From Chytridium lagenaria (Eukaryota > Chytridiomycota > Chytridiomycetes > Chytridiales > Chytridiaceae): a stretch of 64,000 nt of DNA. The DNA lies in contig JAHLKC010000068.1 of assembly GCA_025449115.1 (NCBI GenBank), positions 124,001 to 188,000 on the forward strand. The letters are read 5' to 3'. Positions 11,401-23,595 of this stretch are shown here, piece by piece (the first letter of the stretch is position 1; the number at the start of each line of letters is the position of its first letter). A model generated the notes under the pieces. It was given only the letters and a program-made list of their open reading frames with translations. It had not been told where the DNA came from and searched no databases. The position numbers and the translations under genes are program-made.

Positions 11401-14400
11401 GTTTCCCAATGTCATCAGCACGAAGCCTCATAGAGTCGATAAAAACACGTTGTTCTTCCCGGACGTTCTCGAAGCACGCCATTCTCGCAATAGCCAAGTA
11501 GAGGGAACATTATTAGGGAGGCTTTTATATAGGTTTCGGGGAATGGCGGCGTTTTAAAGGTATTTAACCGCTTCTGAAGCTTGATAAGATCAAATTGGGG
11601 CTTCGGCAAGCGCGTCAGAGAATGGTGAGCGGTTTTGCAGCATGCCATTCAGCCTCGTTTTAAGTGTGTCTAGATCCTGCGACAGTAGCAATCGCTGCTC
11701 TTCTGCTTCGCACAAAGAATTGAGCCATGAAATACCGTGGTTAAAGGCGACTCTCATGTGTTCTTTGACTGAAAGAAGCTCCCGTCTGCGTGCGGTAAGG
11801 CTCTTTTCTTTTTCATCCAACGACCTTTGATATCTTTGAACAGAAGACTGGACTTTCGAGACCTTGAGCGTAAGAAGGTCCTCCTCTTCTGACTTTAATC
11901 CCCTTGCAAGTAAGAGCCCGGCTTGTTCCATTAACGAGGACAAAGCCCCCAGGTCCAATTCATCCAACCCAGCTCTAAAAAGCTTATCCATGGCGGAATT
12001 CTCCAATGCCGCGATAGCATCTGTTTCAGATTTGATCAATGCCTCAACAACACTTTCTTCAGGAGGCCTCCAAGAGTAATCCAATTCCCCACAGCTTCAT
12101 CATATTGCGACGAGGTCTCGGAGAGCTTTGACGAGAACTTCCCAGCAACCTCTTGAATTCCCTCCTCAAACGCGTTGGCGGTTCTAACCCATTCGTTAAC
12201 CAGAGCGCTTAGTTTTTGCGCTGCTTCCTCTCTCGCCACATCCACCGTGGTTACGCGAAGCTGATTGAGTTGAGTTTTAAGAGCAACGGCGTGAACAGCC
12301 ATCGGATTATGTAAAGGATCCATGTATGTCGGAAGCTGGCATTCAGCCACAAGAGTAAGCCATTTCTTGTCCATAGAAAACTTTAACGTCTCAAGAAGAG
12401 AATTAACCTCTAAATCAAGCTGGCTCAGTTTTTCATCCAGCATCTCAATGTCCTCCTGGGATAAAGAAGATGGCGGAGAACCGTAGGTTCCCACAATAGA
12501 AGAGACCGAACTCTCCAGTCTGTCCAACTTTGCAAATGTTTCCGGATACTGCGAATGTGTAGATTTCAACCCGCGGACGTGCCTTTTTCAACACAATGCT
12601 TTGCATCTTTTTCATCTTTTCGCGAACGTCATATAGAGATAACCGGCTCCCCTTAATCTCGGTCACGATTTTTTTGAGGCTCGGCAATATAGTATCTTCC
12701 AAAGGCTGCCGTATAGATAAAGCAAGCTTTAGCAATCTCGTTGAATACAAGTTCAAAAACGCAGGGATATAAGCAAAGGGCGTTATCCTGGAAAGCTTGG
12801 AAGGGGAATGTAGACCGTTGAGTGTAAGCGGAGATCTAGGGCCTGAAATATCTTGGCCTATAAGCTCTTGATGCAAAAAAATCAATTAGCTCGTCAAGAC
12901 GGTGACGCATTCCCTGTATCACAGGGACGTCCTCTCGTTCAACTCGGGCAGCGAGAACCTCAATAGGATGCACGGTGAGATCGGAGACGGCTTCGGATTC
13001 GAGCAACATAAGACTACGTGCAGAGCCAGCTGCGCTGTAGATCATGTTACGAATAAGCTTGGATCGAGTACTAGCAGACATTTCTTCAGTTACGAAAGGC
13101 GTTTTAAGGGCTTCGGATAATTCAGCTGCTAAAAGAGATACGCTTTCATTTGCAGCTTGTAACTCTTCCTGGAGCCCTGATTTTTTATCCGTCCCCTCTA
13201 ACTCTTTCTGAATATCATTAAGAACTAGTGACATAAGAAGTTTAATATTTTGAGTTTAAAATAATAGGGACGCTAAAAATATGAGGTACTCACCTGATTC
13301 CCATTCGTCGCAAAATAGAGCGTAGTATTTTAGCTGCGCGGATGAAGACGGAAAGATCTCGTGAGCAAAAATCTCAATCTGAGACTTTAAGCTGTCATGC
13401 ATTTCAACCACTTCCTTCAGCTGATACGAAATTACAAGCTCCTCTTCCTTTGGGAGGCTCGTTGACAGTCTCATAATTTTGGAAAAAAGGCCTTCCAACT
13501 TCAACCGAATTTGTATGGGACTTGACCCAGAGAACGTTAGTTCATTTGCTCCAGGGCTAGGGGGTTCTCCATCCAGAGTCGCTGCCAGGTCCTCCGAAAT
13601 CAAAATCCTCAAGATCCCTCTATATCAGAAACCTCTTTGCTTATGATACGGCCTATATCTGCTGAGCTCGATGTCTCATCAAAAAGTACGTCCATAATTC
13701 GTTGACACCAAGAACTTAGATGGGAAAGTGAGGGTTGGGCGTCCTTTTCCGAACATAAAGATCTTGTAAACCGATGAAGACTCTGCTGCTGCCGATTTAA
13801 CCAGGTGGCCATCTTGTTCGAATCAGTTAGATAAGAAGAAATGGCGGTTTGGAGTTGGTTGACGGCGGAATGTTCGGTCACCGAGGAACGACGGATGGGT
13901 TGGGAAATTTGGTCAACCGTCACTAATGCGCTTCCGCTCAAAGCTCGACGAAACTCGGAGCTATGTGCTGTTAGAAATATTTGTATAATTAAGATAAGAC
14001 GTACATATATAGCATGACACTCTTTTCATCTGGCTCCATGTCAACCAAATCTTCAGGATCCAGCAATCGACTAATCCTCATCTTTAACTCCGCTAAGCTA
14101 AAAGCTCGTGAAAGGGTTTGCATCCATTCAGACTTAGACGAAGTGTACACATATCTCGATGCCGACGCTGTCTCCTGAGTGGAGACACCTAAAATTGCAG
14201 CCGACTCTAATGGGCCTTTTCGTGTCCGGTTCAGCCGGAGAAAAAGGTCGCTGAGATCGGGAACGAGGTTGGAGTTGAAGGTATGGACAAGGGCCTGTGG
14301 AAAGAATAAGCTAGGCTGTAGAAAAGGTATACGTACCAAAAACGCAACACCATTCTGCCATGACCGAGAAAAGTCTGTGATTTTTGGAAGAATTCCGACT

Positions 14401-15305
14401 TCAACGTAGGGGTAAAGAATCTGCTGACACCACTGCAAGAGATTTGCCTTTGCCATCCTGGCATAATTTGTTTAGACAAAGTCCGACCTCTTGATTCAGA
14501 GGCTTTCCTCTTGATTGTTTTGTTGTCCGAAAGAGGTGTAAGACTTTCGACGGGGCGGGGTGGATGGTGGAGTTGGTTCTTGAAGTTGGTCGTGAGATGT
14601 TGGGATTTTAGGTACTAGTGATGACGTGTTGACGGCATCTATATGTGAACTTGATATGGAGATGATATTCCAAATGAGCCTTTGTGTAAAGAGAGGGAAC
14701 GTATAAGAATGATTGCGAGTGCTAAATAGAGCAGTATGAAGACATATATTTTAACTTACCCTAATGTCAACTTGACGTTTCCATCGATGATCTCCTCCGC
14801 AGCAACGTCGACGGTCTGCCCAAACGAGACTCTAAGAAACGTATAGACTTATTGACGTTGGCTATCTTGTGTATTCTCATCATTCCGGAAACTCTTAATC
14901 CTTCAGGCTCCGGCAGTTGCTCTCCTGTGATGGCTGCTAGCAACTTCAAAAGAATGACACCATCCTTAAGATCCTCATTCATATTCCGGATCATGAGGGG
15001 TGGAGTCGAGTCTATACTACCATCTGCACCGGCAGCTGATTCCGACGCTTTGGATAACTGCATATTGCACCATTTCTTGAATACCTTGGTCTGCACCGCA
15101 AGATGCTGTGCTCTGAGGTCTGAAACCAATGAGTCAACATGCTCCCTAGCTGCACATGTGTCTTCAGTTTTTGCCAGAGAAGGGGCTCTGCTCTTCTTGA
15201 ATCCAGCTGAGGATGTTGTGATCTCGACGATGAAGCATGCAGCTGTTGGGAGGACTGGGTGGGTGTGGAAAGGGACCTCCCCAGCTGTTTTAAAAACCAC
15301 GACAT
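5426..15305 (-). CDS. Spectraplakin-like cytolinker: two CH domains, long helical rod, GAS2 domain
   Basis: Giant cytoskeletal linker of roughly 3,000 residues, predicted to join F-actin through its N-terminus to microtubules through its C-terminus. CH1 (about 15120-14750) shows VFKKWCN, DLKDGVILLKLLAAITGE, then AAEEIIDGNVKLTLG. CH2 (about 14460-14000) shows LLQWCQ, SWQNGVAFL and LLDPEDLVDMEPDEKSVM. From about 13950 to 6550 lies a low-hydrophobicity rod rich in L, E, K and Q with recurrent tryptophans, typical of spectrin-like helical bundles. A Ser/Pro linker follows (6500-6150), then a GAS2/GAR domain (about 5980-5700) with NDPLDIEVAKVVNACPLRIK, GEGKSSYWFGD and YCRIVRAGTVMVRVGGGW. A short acidic tail ends at the stop at 5426-5428. 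The GAS2 exons join through clean GT-AG introns. The rod contains many single-base frame breaks. The start is taken as ATG 15305 (MSWFLKQLG), because the longer open frame begins with TTG. I cannot exclude that the locus is two genes split in the rod. Confidence 0.8.
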
Positions 15306-15358
15306 GCAACGACAATGTCGGTTTTTTTTATTATTTATTATGTTTATGTTTTTGTCAA
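15306..15358. other. 53-bp gap between PTPA stop and spectraplakin start
   Basis: Both genes are on the minus strand. The spacer is a T-rich run on the plus strand and leaves almost no room for a separate promoter and 3' UTR, so either the promoter lies inside PTPA or the true spectraplakin start is further in. Confidence 0.5.
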
Positions 15359-16989
15359 TCAAAAGGAATCGGACCCGGCCGACGTCCGCCTAAAGCACCA
15401 CCGACCATCGCACCTTTCACACCGAACTCTGACCACGCATTTCTCGCATCTCCATTCCCATCCTGTGCGGCAGCCGCAATAGAGCTGGGCACCCTAATTC
15501 CGCAGCACTCGGGATGCATTTGTCCAAAGGCATGAACGTGGGCAAGTTCATCGTGCTCCGAGGGAGGGGACCACTTGCCTCAAATGGAAGAAGAGATCCA
15601 AACAAGAAGTGCTGCATAATAGGCAACTTGGCAAGGACTTCTCCTTTATACATCTTTACCATTCCAGAATTGACCTTGGACCACAACTTCACTCCAGAAA
15701 TATCGTCCAACATGGGAGAGTGCCAGCGCAACGACGCAGATTTGACCTTTAGAATAATGTTAGTCTACGAGGCGAGAGTTGCCTGTATAAAAACTAATAA
15801 AGATTAAATTCACGAACCGAATTGATAAACTTAATGCATGCCAGGTACATGTAGTCTTTAGAAAATTCTTCAATAATCTCCTGATCATGTACACACTTTG
15901 GCTTGAGATACTTGTGGTCTATTCTCATTCTTTTAGTCAGCTGGGACGAAACGAAGAAGAGCAAATCAAATCGATGAACAGTCACGCACCGGATAACTGC
16001 GACGACCCGAACATAAAAGGCAAGAAGTGGTAGTCATCCAATCCCCAAACTCCATGGGATCCAGCGGGCTCGAGCCAGTATTTAAATTGCAAACTCCTCA
16101 TAACTCCAATGTACTTCCAGAAGACTCTGAGAACGAGCCCGGGGTGATCTTCTGGAGTGATCAAACCAAGCTTTTCAATGCAAAGGCTGTTACAAAGTTA
16201 GCTAGTCAGGCAAAGTAAGCATCAACAAGACAAACTCACAGGAAATGCTATAAAATGTGCCTCATGGCCTGTTCCGTAATCAATACGCTTTCTATTTCCA
16301 AAAGAATGAAGTAGGTATGCTGAGACCTCAGCAGCTGCTGGTCTCGACTTGATGATACCGACGGTCAATTCCAAGCAGTTCTTACAAAAGGGGGCAAAGG
16401 AATCAGCACCCAAATAAACTGACCGAAGATCAAAGATCAACCAATATAGACCCAATAAATCCAGGGTGGAGCAACTTACCTCCGATAATCGGTCAAACCA
16501 GGTCTGAAATGCTGGATTCCCAAACCTCGACTTTCCTTCCTTCATAGCTGGATTTCCTCACACCATCCCTCCAACTTAGTTAAGCAATCCATGAGGGCGA
16601 GTACAATCTTAAAACACGCAAATAGAACAATTAGAATTGATTTACTATGTATACAGACAGTGGATGTTAGGTGATAAATGCATAAAGTGATAGACGCTGA
16701 CCTCAGACTCCATAACCTTGGTGGACAAGGGAGTGTTTTTAACGGACGCATTCAGCCTCTCGACAAAGCCCATGTACTCATTGTATGTATCAGAGGTTTG
16801 CCACCTCTCCAAGTCTTCCTTTGACAAGATGGCCTTTGTGGGCTCCCTGAAGCTGTCAGCTTTAGGGGTTGCAGCTGCAGCGACAACTGATGCTGGTGAA
16901 GTGTCCTCTGGAATGTTGATCATTTTTCGAAATAACCCTGAGTGTAACTCCAACACGACCATATGCATTCTCATAATACAGTTCCCCAT
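15359..16989 (-). CDS. Serine/threonine phosphatase 2A activator (PTPA / RRD family)
   Basis: Peptidyl-prolyl isomerase-like activator of the PP2A catalytic subunit, acting in cytosol and nucleus. Family motifs occur in order: [142 protein letters not shown] and the C-terminal [10 protein letters not shown]. These cover the whole family length. Several short introns separate the blocks. A single base is missing near 15575, because the conserved C-terminus ([18 protein letters not shown]) continues in another frame; the stop used here (15359-15361) belongs to that frame. The start is uncertain: ATG 16989 opens the longest frame, but a downstream in-frame Met at MINIPED would also suit the family. 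Confidence 0.93.
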
Positions 16990-18215
16990 GTTTATGCGTT
17001 AGAGAGAATGTTCCACTGAAAGATAAGTCTGTGATTACGATGTGTATTTTATGTACTTTATTTGAGTATCAATATAGGAATGCCAGATGATGGTGCGCAA
17101 GCGTGCTTTTCAATTCAAGATTAAGCAAAAGCTTCGATTCCGAGTTGCACATTGAACCGGTATAAAAGAAGTCGAAAGTAGGCGAAATCTCACATCGTAT
17201 TAGGCTGTTGTATTAAACAGCAATTTTATAGAATTCCTTTTGATTATCACAGCCATTCATTCCGCTAGCCTTCTCAAATCCTTGTTCCTGACTTGCAAAG
17301 TGCTGCTCTGTTTATCATCTATGGTTTTACCATAAGTATTTGGGGAACTAAAAAATAGGGGTGCAATCGACAAAACCTTCTTCTAGGTTTTCTCTATGTA
17401 CTTGCTGACGGGAGGGACTAGGTTTTCTTTATGTATTTCCTGGACTGGAGGGACTAATGGAAGGCTTCGCAGCGAGAGGACTTTGAACGTGCTCATTGGT
17501 ACCAGACATGACCCCGAAGGTCGTATTGTGGGACAAAATGTAGACCACACCCACCACTTCAAACCCATGAAACTTTTGGTCATACTCCGTGATGGCCGCA
17601 CTTCAGAAAAAATAAAAAAATTATCCCGCGCTCACTCCCCAATGGTCCCCAATAATGGTCCCCAAAACATCTTTATTCACCCGTCGAACTCGAACGTAAA
17701 GAAAACCCCCTTGGCCGTTAGAGCGAATACCTGTGTTCAGTCTTTTTTTTTGGTTTTAGTTTTGGAATCATAGACTCCCTCTCTTCACTGCCCAAAAAGG
17801 CTCTTTCTTCAAAAGAAAAGAAAAGTGAAAATAAGGAATAAAGAAACACGGGGGTGATAAGGGCTCGAACAGACGTTCCTATACTGCAAGATTTCTTTAA
17901 GTCTCTTTCGGGCCCCTTTCAGTAGGGAGCAGCAAGGGGTTGTTAGAGAAAGTGAGGGAGAACCGTAACAAAGAAAAAAGATAATCCGGTCTAGTCGGTG
18001 AGGAACTTTTTTAGTGATAGCTAAAGCGCTGGGAAAGCGAGGTTTCTGTCTTGTAAGAAACTCTCGCATTAAGATCACAGCTCACGTCTTGTTATCACAC
18101 CATACCACACCGCACCAACTTTAGCCCTTCATCCTCAATCTATCGAACTAGAAATCTTTATTTGGTCGACCCCAAACTGTGAATTTTTCCAAAACCAAAC
18201 GGGACACTGCCTCTA
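16990..18215. other. 1.2-kb divergent intergenic region
   Basis: Lies between the divergent PTPA and HMG-box genes and presumably carries both promoters. Apart from the imperfect tandem repeat at 17383 and a short reiterated ATGGTCCCC motif at 17642-17663, I see no coding or RNA structure. An open frame at 17396-17773 has no protein-like composition. Confidence 0.5.
17383..17453. repeat. Imperfect tandem repeat, two units of about 35 bp
   Basis: Both units begin CTAGGTTTTCT and end GGAGGGA with a few substitutions between. It could be a remnant of a decayed element, but no transposase or terminal repeat is visible. Confidence 0.6.
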
Positions 18216-20497
18216 ATGGAACCCCCTCCAGACGAGGCCTCCAACTCGCCGTACATGCAGCCAAAGCCGTCATCGCAGAAGACTCCGACACATTCATCTT
18301 CGCAGAAACCGCATTCAAAACAGCACCATCAGCAGCAGCATCAACAGCGGCAGCAACAACAGCAACCACAGCAGCAACATGATCTGGCAGAGCATATACA
18401 GTCATCCAATGCCGAAAGGGCGCAATCTCCTCGATATCTTGAACTTCTCAATTCTACCCGACTGCCACCCCAACATCTGCTCAACCTTTTCAATCACCAG
18501 ATCACCAGCAACATCAACCACCGCATCATCCTTCAGGGCCCACATCTTTTGCTCACCACATGTCAACAGCTCCTCCTGATCATCACCTCCAACAATCCGC
18601 CCAAGGTTACATGAGGTCTTATCCGCTTGGGCCTATCTCACATCCTACCCATGTTCGAAATATCTCCGATTCTTCTCAATCCTCCGCCACTCCGTCCCGC
18701 AATGTCCCCCTTCACCACTTACACGCCTCAACAACAGGTCACTACTCATCACAACGCATGGATCCATCTATCGCTCCCTCATCGTCAGAAAGGACATATG
18801 AGCCCCTACATATGCGAAATGACAGTCAAGGGAGCGGCGCGCCTTCTATGGCTCCGCCAACGGACTTTCAGGCAGGATTTCCCCAGTCAGCGCCGTACCG
18901 CAGCAGGACTGCGTCTACCGATGCGCTTATTATGCCTCAGCAAGGGCACAATCCCCACCCGGCATTCCGATTACAGCAGCTTTGGAGCCTGCTTAATGCC
19001 TGTGCTACGGGACGGAGAACGTGGATGAAGGATCAGGTTCGTCCTTGGAGTGACTTCTCCGCTTTTGATTTTAGACTGCATCATTTTATATTGTTGATTG
19101 CCCAATATTTCACGTTTCTATACTTAAACCATTGACAAAATGTTTCATATCACCTTTTCTCTCGCTCTTAATTACCTCTTTATCCCATTTTTTAACGTTA
19201 CCATTTAAACCGACAGATTATGAATAACTTTAGCAGCGTCATGGCTGGCCTTGACGGTTTAAGTGGAGTTATACTAGAGTCCGGACTGGTTTCCGACGCT
19301 CCCGAATTCTATCCTCGTTCTTTTTCTCAAACTGCTCCACCTATGGCCGATCTTTCTGTTTACCCACAGCGCGTATCAGAAGAGGCCCCACCACCTTCAG
19401 CCTATCCGTATTCTTCCCTACAACCTAACGAAAGATCTCCTCCTGATACGTTTCCTCCACGCCTGCAACCTCAACCTATTGCTTTTAAAACAGGAGGAGC
19501 GGGCTTATCCACATCAGCTTCCGCGCATCAAGTTCCTACTACATCTACACCCGTTACGAAATCAAGGGGCTCATCAGCCACTATTAACCCTTCCACAGCA
19601 GCCACAGCACCGACACAGTCAAGCTCAAGATCCAAGAAGCCCCCGAGAGATCCGAGGATGCCAAAGCAGCCCATGACGTCGTACTTGCTCTATTGTAGAG
19701 ATGTAAGGGAGGATGTGAAGGCCAAGTTTCCGAATATGACGCAAACCGAGGTTGCTACGCAAATGGGGAGGATGTGGAACGAAGTCCCCGAGGACAATAA
19801 AAAGGTAATTAGGTCTTCCGCCCATGTTTTCGAAAATCCTCTATGTACCAAGAATAACATGGTTTATTCTTTGTTACATTATTTTAGCGATACGACGAGA
19901 TGGCCCATCTTCTTCGGGACCAATACAACAACGCGATGATGGCCTATCGCATGCAACAAGCCCTTGAGAACAGCGGTGCTAGCGGCACCCCAACCGAAGA
20001 CGCCACGCACGCGTCACATACCCAAGCCGCTCACCCCGCGATTCCTGATACTACATCTGTCTCTCAGAACGATATTGGACCATCCATTCCAGCAAAGCCA
20101 GTAGCGTCTTCTAACGGCGCTACACCGGGAACCGGTCGACAAAGAGGATCCGGCAAACGCGGCCGTGGCGCAAGTTCATCTCACACACACCCGTCCGCTA
20201 TTGCACCACTACCTTTTCACGTTCCTCCGCGCTCCCCATAACCTTGACATCGGCCCAACTCCACCAGAGACCATGCCTCCGTCGACAACGACTTCGATCC
20301 CAGGGTCTGCGCCGTCATCTGCACCGTCGTCCCCAGGGCCCGTGACTCATCCGGAGGAGCGTGTCAACGCGAATGGAGTTTCCAGAAAAAGAAGAGAAAA
20401 GGAAAGTGACGGCGAAATAATTGAAAAAATTGGGATAGATGAGCAAGATGATGTGAAAGATGAATATGAGAAGATTGCGCCACCTGCTGCCGAATGA
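18216..20497 (+). CDS. HMG-box DNA-binding protein with Gln/His-rich N-terminus
   Basis: Nuclear chromatin or transcription protein. From ATG 18216 (MEPPPDEASNSPYMQ) the N-terminal third is low-complexity, with a Gln/His run at residues 35-55. An intron lies between about 19036 (donor after GGATCAG) and 19216, and a second at about 19804-19887 splits the HMG box. The box runs from DPRMPKQPMTSYLLYCRDVR through FPNMTQTEVATQMGRMW and, after the intron, YDEMAHLLRDQYNNAMMAYR, matching the three-helix L-shaped fold with its Pro-x-x-Pro-x-x-x-Tyr/Phe start. A Ser/Pro tail ends in an acidic and basic cluster (SRKRREKESDGE). Frame breaks near 18440 and 20225 are needed to keep natural composition. No orthology to a named HMG protein can be claimed. 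Confidence 0.85.
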
Positions 20498-22250
20498 GCA
20501 AACTCGGCTTGCTTTTGCTTTTATTTGTTACTTATTTTTAAGAAGTCACCACGTTTTTTCGGCGTTTTGATGCGATGAGATTTTTGTTTCTCTTTTATCT
20601 CGCTCGTTTTCTACGTGTTTGTCTCGTTATCTTACCGCTTGCTTCAGTCTTTGGTTCTCTTTTATTGAAGTTTATCATTGCCGTTTTCATAGATTTGTAC
20701 CTCCATGATTCCATTCCTCTCTTCCCCCATTTTTTATTTCAATTTTGCAGTAACCCCATATCGCTTCTTCGGTTTCGTCACTATCACTCCCTCTTTCTTT
20801 CGTTATGTCTTTTTTTTTTTTTGTTGGTTTTTTTGAAAGCATTTTTCTCCTCTCACTAAAATCCCGCCCTCCTCTTACGCACCCTCTTTTTTTTCCCTTT
20901 TCCCTTGAGGTCGTTCAGCCTCAGGAGTCTAGACCTGGGAGAACGGTTTTGCTTGGCTTGGGATCATACCTTTATGCTACCTGTGTTTTCGGACATCCGA
21001 AAGTATGAGTAAGCCACGTAGGCCTAGACAGCTGCCCACCTGTTTCTCAAAACGAGCCACGCGTTCTCCTTGGCTTTGTTCATTGTGGTATTCGCTCCTC
21101 AACTTTAAACCTCCTCAATCTGATACTTTGTTTCAGATTTTTTCGCAACCCCTTCACACCTTGTTTTTTAGACTTTGAAACCGTTACAACCCAGTCTTAC
21201 CCCTTTTATGTTCGATCATTCATTGTTTGATAAAGTTTCTTATTTATGTTGAAGTGAAATCTGGGGGTCCATCTGCCTTTTTTCTACATTTTTTTGCTGT
21301 AGGCCATGCGATCCAGCGTTTGTCACAACAACTGCTAAAAAAAAAAAATAACTCGATAAGTTTATTTGATCCCGTAACTACGAATATGTAGAGGAGTCAA
21401 ACTCTTTTCCGCTCTATGTCATTTTCATACCGTTGAAAACCTGCAATCGCTTGTAGCCCGACACTTCCTAATTAACTCTTGACATAATATAACAAGAGTT
21501 TTTTAAAGTCAATATTATTAATATATGCCAGCCATTTGACCGAATTACTGTGTCGTCCTCTTCTCATCATGCTACAAGTTAAATTTCACCTCTTAAAACG
21601 ATCTTTTGTCCAGACATGAAATAAAAAGGGCAATGAACGTATGATGGTGTTATGGACGTATTGGGAAACCAATTTGTTTCAAATAAGAAAAAAGGCTCTT
21701 TAGACGGACACCGAAAAGGTAGAGCATCCACAACATCAGCTTTTGAACGCTTTTTTTGGCACCCCCTCAAGACCCACCACATCACCAACAACAACAACAG
21801 CATAAAAAAAAAGAAAAGAAAAAAAAAAAAAACCACCAAGAGAAATAATAGGGGATATCTTCCACAACAAACACCATCATCTCGCACCAAATGCATCATC
21901 CCAAATCCGCAATCCAGCACAACAAAAGATGAAATACAAAAAGAAGGCTAACAACAGAAGAGGACAAAATAAACAATTGGGCACCACAGTCAAAAAAAAA
22001 AAAGAAGAAGAAAGAAATGGAAAGTAGGAAGGTGGGAAAACACAGCACGGCGAGAATCGCGTGACATAACAGAAACGGGATGCGGCAGATATAAAGAAAA
22101 TGTTGAGGTGTAATCCGGGATGGCAATAAAACGAGCCTCCACTCGAAGGTGGCAAAATAATTGACACAACAGAACAGTAATTCAGCTTAAAAGTGAAAGA
22201 AATTTCCAACACTCCCGTCACTAAATGACCGTAATCAAAACACCATTCCA
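20498..22250. other. 1.75-kb convergent intergenic region
   Basis: 3' flanks of the HMG-box and U2A' genes. T-rich in the left half and A-rich in the right, with several homopolymers. The open frames here (for example 20575-20859, Phe/Leu-rich) reflect pyrimidine bias, and I see no gene. Confidence 0.6.
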
Positions 22251-23518
22251 TCATTCCTCGTCTTCATCCTCCTCCATATCATTTTCCCCCGCACTCGGAG
22301 TCGGAACAGCGGCCACTTTCCCTTTCACCCCAGGTACCACCCCACCCTCCAGCTGTCTCTTGAGTCGCTCAATCTCTTCTAAAGTCGATGCATTCTTAAT
22401 GGCCTCTCTAATTCTTGCAGCTTCCTCGGGACTAACTCCGGGGAGCGGAGCGTTTCGTGAGGGCGCCTTCTTCGGGATTCCTTCTCCAGGCTCAAAGGTC
22501 CCCTTTGTGGATGAGAGAGATGCAGCAAGCTGCTTGCCGGATTCAGATGCAAAGAGTGTCTTCGATTCTGCGCGTTCCTATTAATTAAAAGTCAGTTGAT
22601 AGTTTAATTTAATTTTTTGAGGAAGAAAACGTCAGCATCTGATAAAATTACCATCAATGACAAAGCAAGAACATACACATTTGAAAAAAAAACTTACCCT
22701 ATCCCACACATGTTTAAAATCCAAAACCCTGACCTTAGGGCATCTGAAAATAACATACAGCCGATAATGTTTCTTCATCGCAACAGGGTTATCCATTAAA
22801 CTCAAGTGTGTCAGCTCCTTAAACGCCGACAACACATCCAAATCTCCCAGCTCTGCAATCTGGTTATTCGTCAAGATCAAGGCGGTAAGATTGGGAGTCT
22901 TTTTCGGGACCTCGGGGTCGATTTTTTGGATACGGTTGTTGGAGAGAAGGAGACATTTAAGACGAGTCATTGGGGGGAAGTTGTCGAGCTTGCGGAGGTC
23001 ATTGTTGGTGAAATCGATGGTATCATTTTGATCCTGTTGGTGTTTGACGGCACGATGGGTAAGATGGGTTTCGAGTCCATGTGAAGATTTGTTTAGCAAA
23101 GAAATATAGTATGGGTATAGGCCGACATAGATTGAAGATAGTAGCGAGACTATAGTCGTATCAGCCCTCCTTTAGAGAATGCAACGCCATTCCATAGTTA
23201 TGCAAAATAACGGAACAAGCATCACTCAAGCTGACGAAAACTGAGGGTGAAAATCGGGCTCACCTTGGTAATCGCCAAGTTTTCGATTTTAGTTATCTTA
23301 AGACCTGCATGCCGTCAAGGAATAAGTAATGAAGTTCGTCAGCATTCATGCGACAGTCCAACGACAACAACGGTGTCCGGTTTCCACCCATCCCTTAATC
23401 AAAACAAATGACAACAAAACGCCTCCGCTTTCACACCTCTCAAATCCAATGCTCTGTCCTTCACAGGGTCGAGGTAGGATGGTGCCTGCGAGAGCACCTC
23501 GTAGTCGAGCTTGACCAT
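22251..23518 (-). CDS. LEA1: U2 snRNP protein A' (U2A'/Lea1)
   Basis: Leucine-rich-repeat subunit of the U2 snRNP that binds U2B'' and the U2 snRNA stem-loop IV during branch-point recognition. Four exons join with clean borders. Exon 1 starts at ATG 23518 (MVKLDYEVLSQAPSYLDPVK, then DRALDLRG). Exon 2 gives LKITKIENLAITK. Exon 3 carries the LRRs (DQNDTIDFTNNDLRKLDNFP, LKCLLLSNNRIQKID, LTALILTNNQIAELGDLD) and the LRR cap (LTHLSLMDNPVAMKKHYRLY, VRVLDFKHVWDR). Exon 4 (about 22576-22251) encodes ERAESKTLF and GVSPEEAARIREAIKNASTL and ends in an acidic tail. Length and domain order match the family throughout and no frame break is seen, unlike most neighbours. Confidence 0.95.
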
Positions 23519-23595
23519 GTCGTTGTTGAGAGCGCAGTCCCACTTGCTGGTGCTGGACTTGCTTTTTTTTTCTGACCTTCTGCAAAAATTCTTTG
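23519..23595. promoter_or_regulatory. 77-bp bidirectional promoter interval
   Basis: Separates the divergent U2A' and unknown-protein start codons. It contains a T run but no motif I can name. The role is inferred from geometry. Confidence 0.4.

Noticed and set aside
14767..15315. Spectraplakin start at 15315
   Set aside because: The codon is TTG; a nuclear eukaryotic gene should use ATG, and ATG 15305 is available.
17396..17773. 125-codon open frame in the PTPA/HMG-box gap
   Set aside because: Composition is not protein-like and it runs through tandem-repeat DNA.
17830..17960. B-box-like GTTCGAGCC on the minus strand suggesting a tRNA
   Set aside because: The flanking bases cannot form a 5-bp T stem and no A box or acceptor pairing is present.
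20575..20859. 94-residue open frame rich in Phe and Leu
   Set aside because: Produced by a pyrimidine-rich 3' flank; no signal, domain or splice support.
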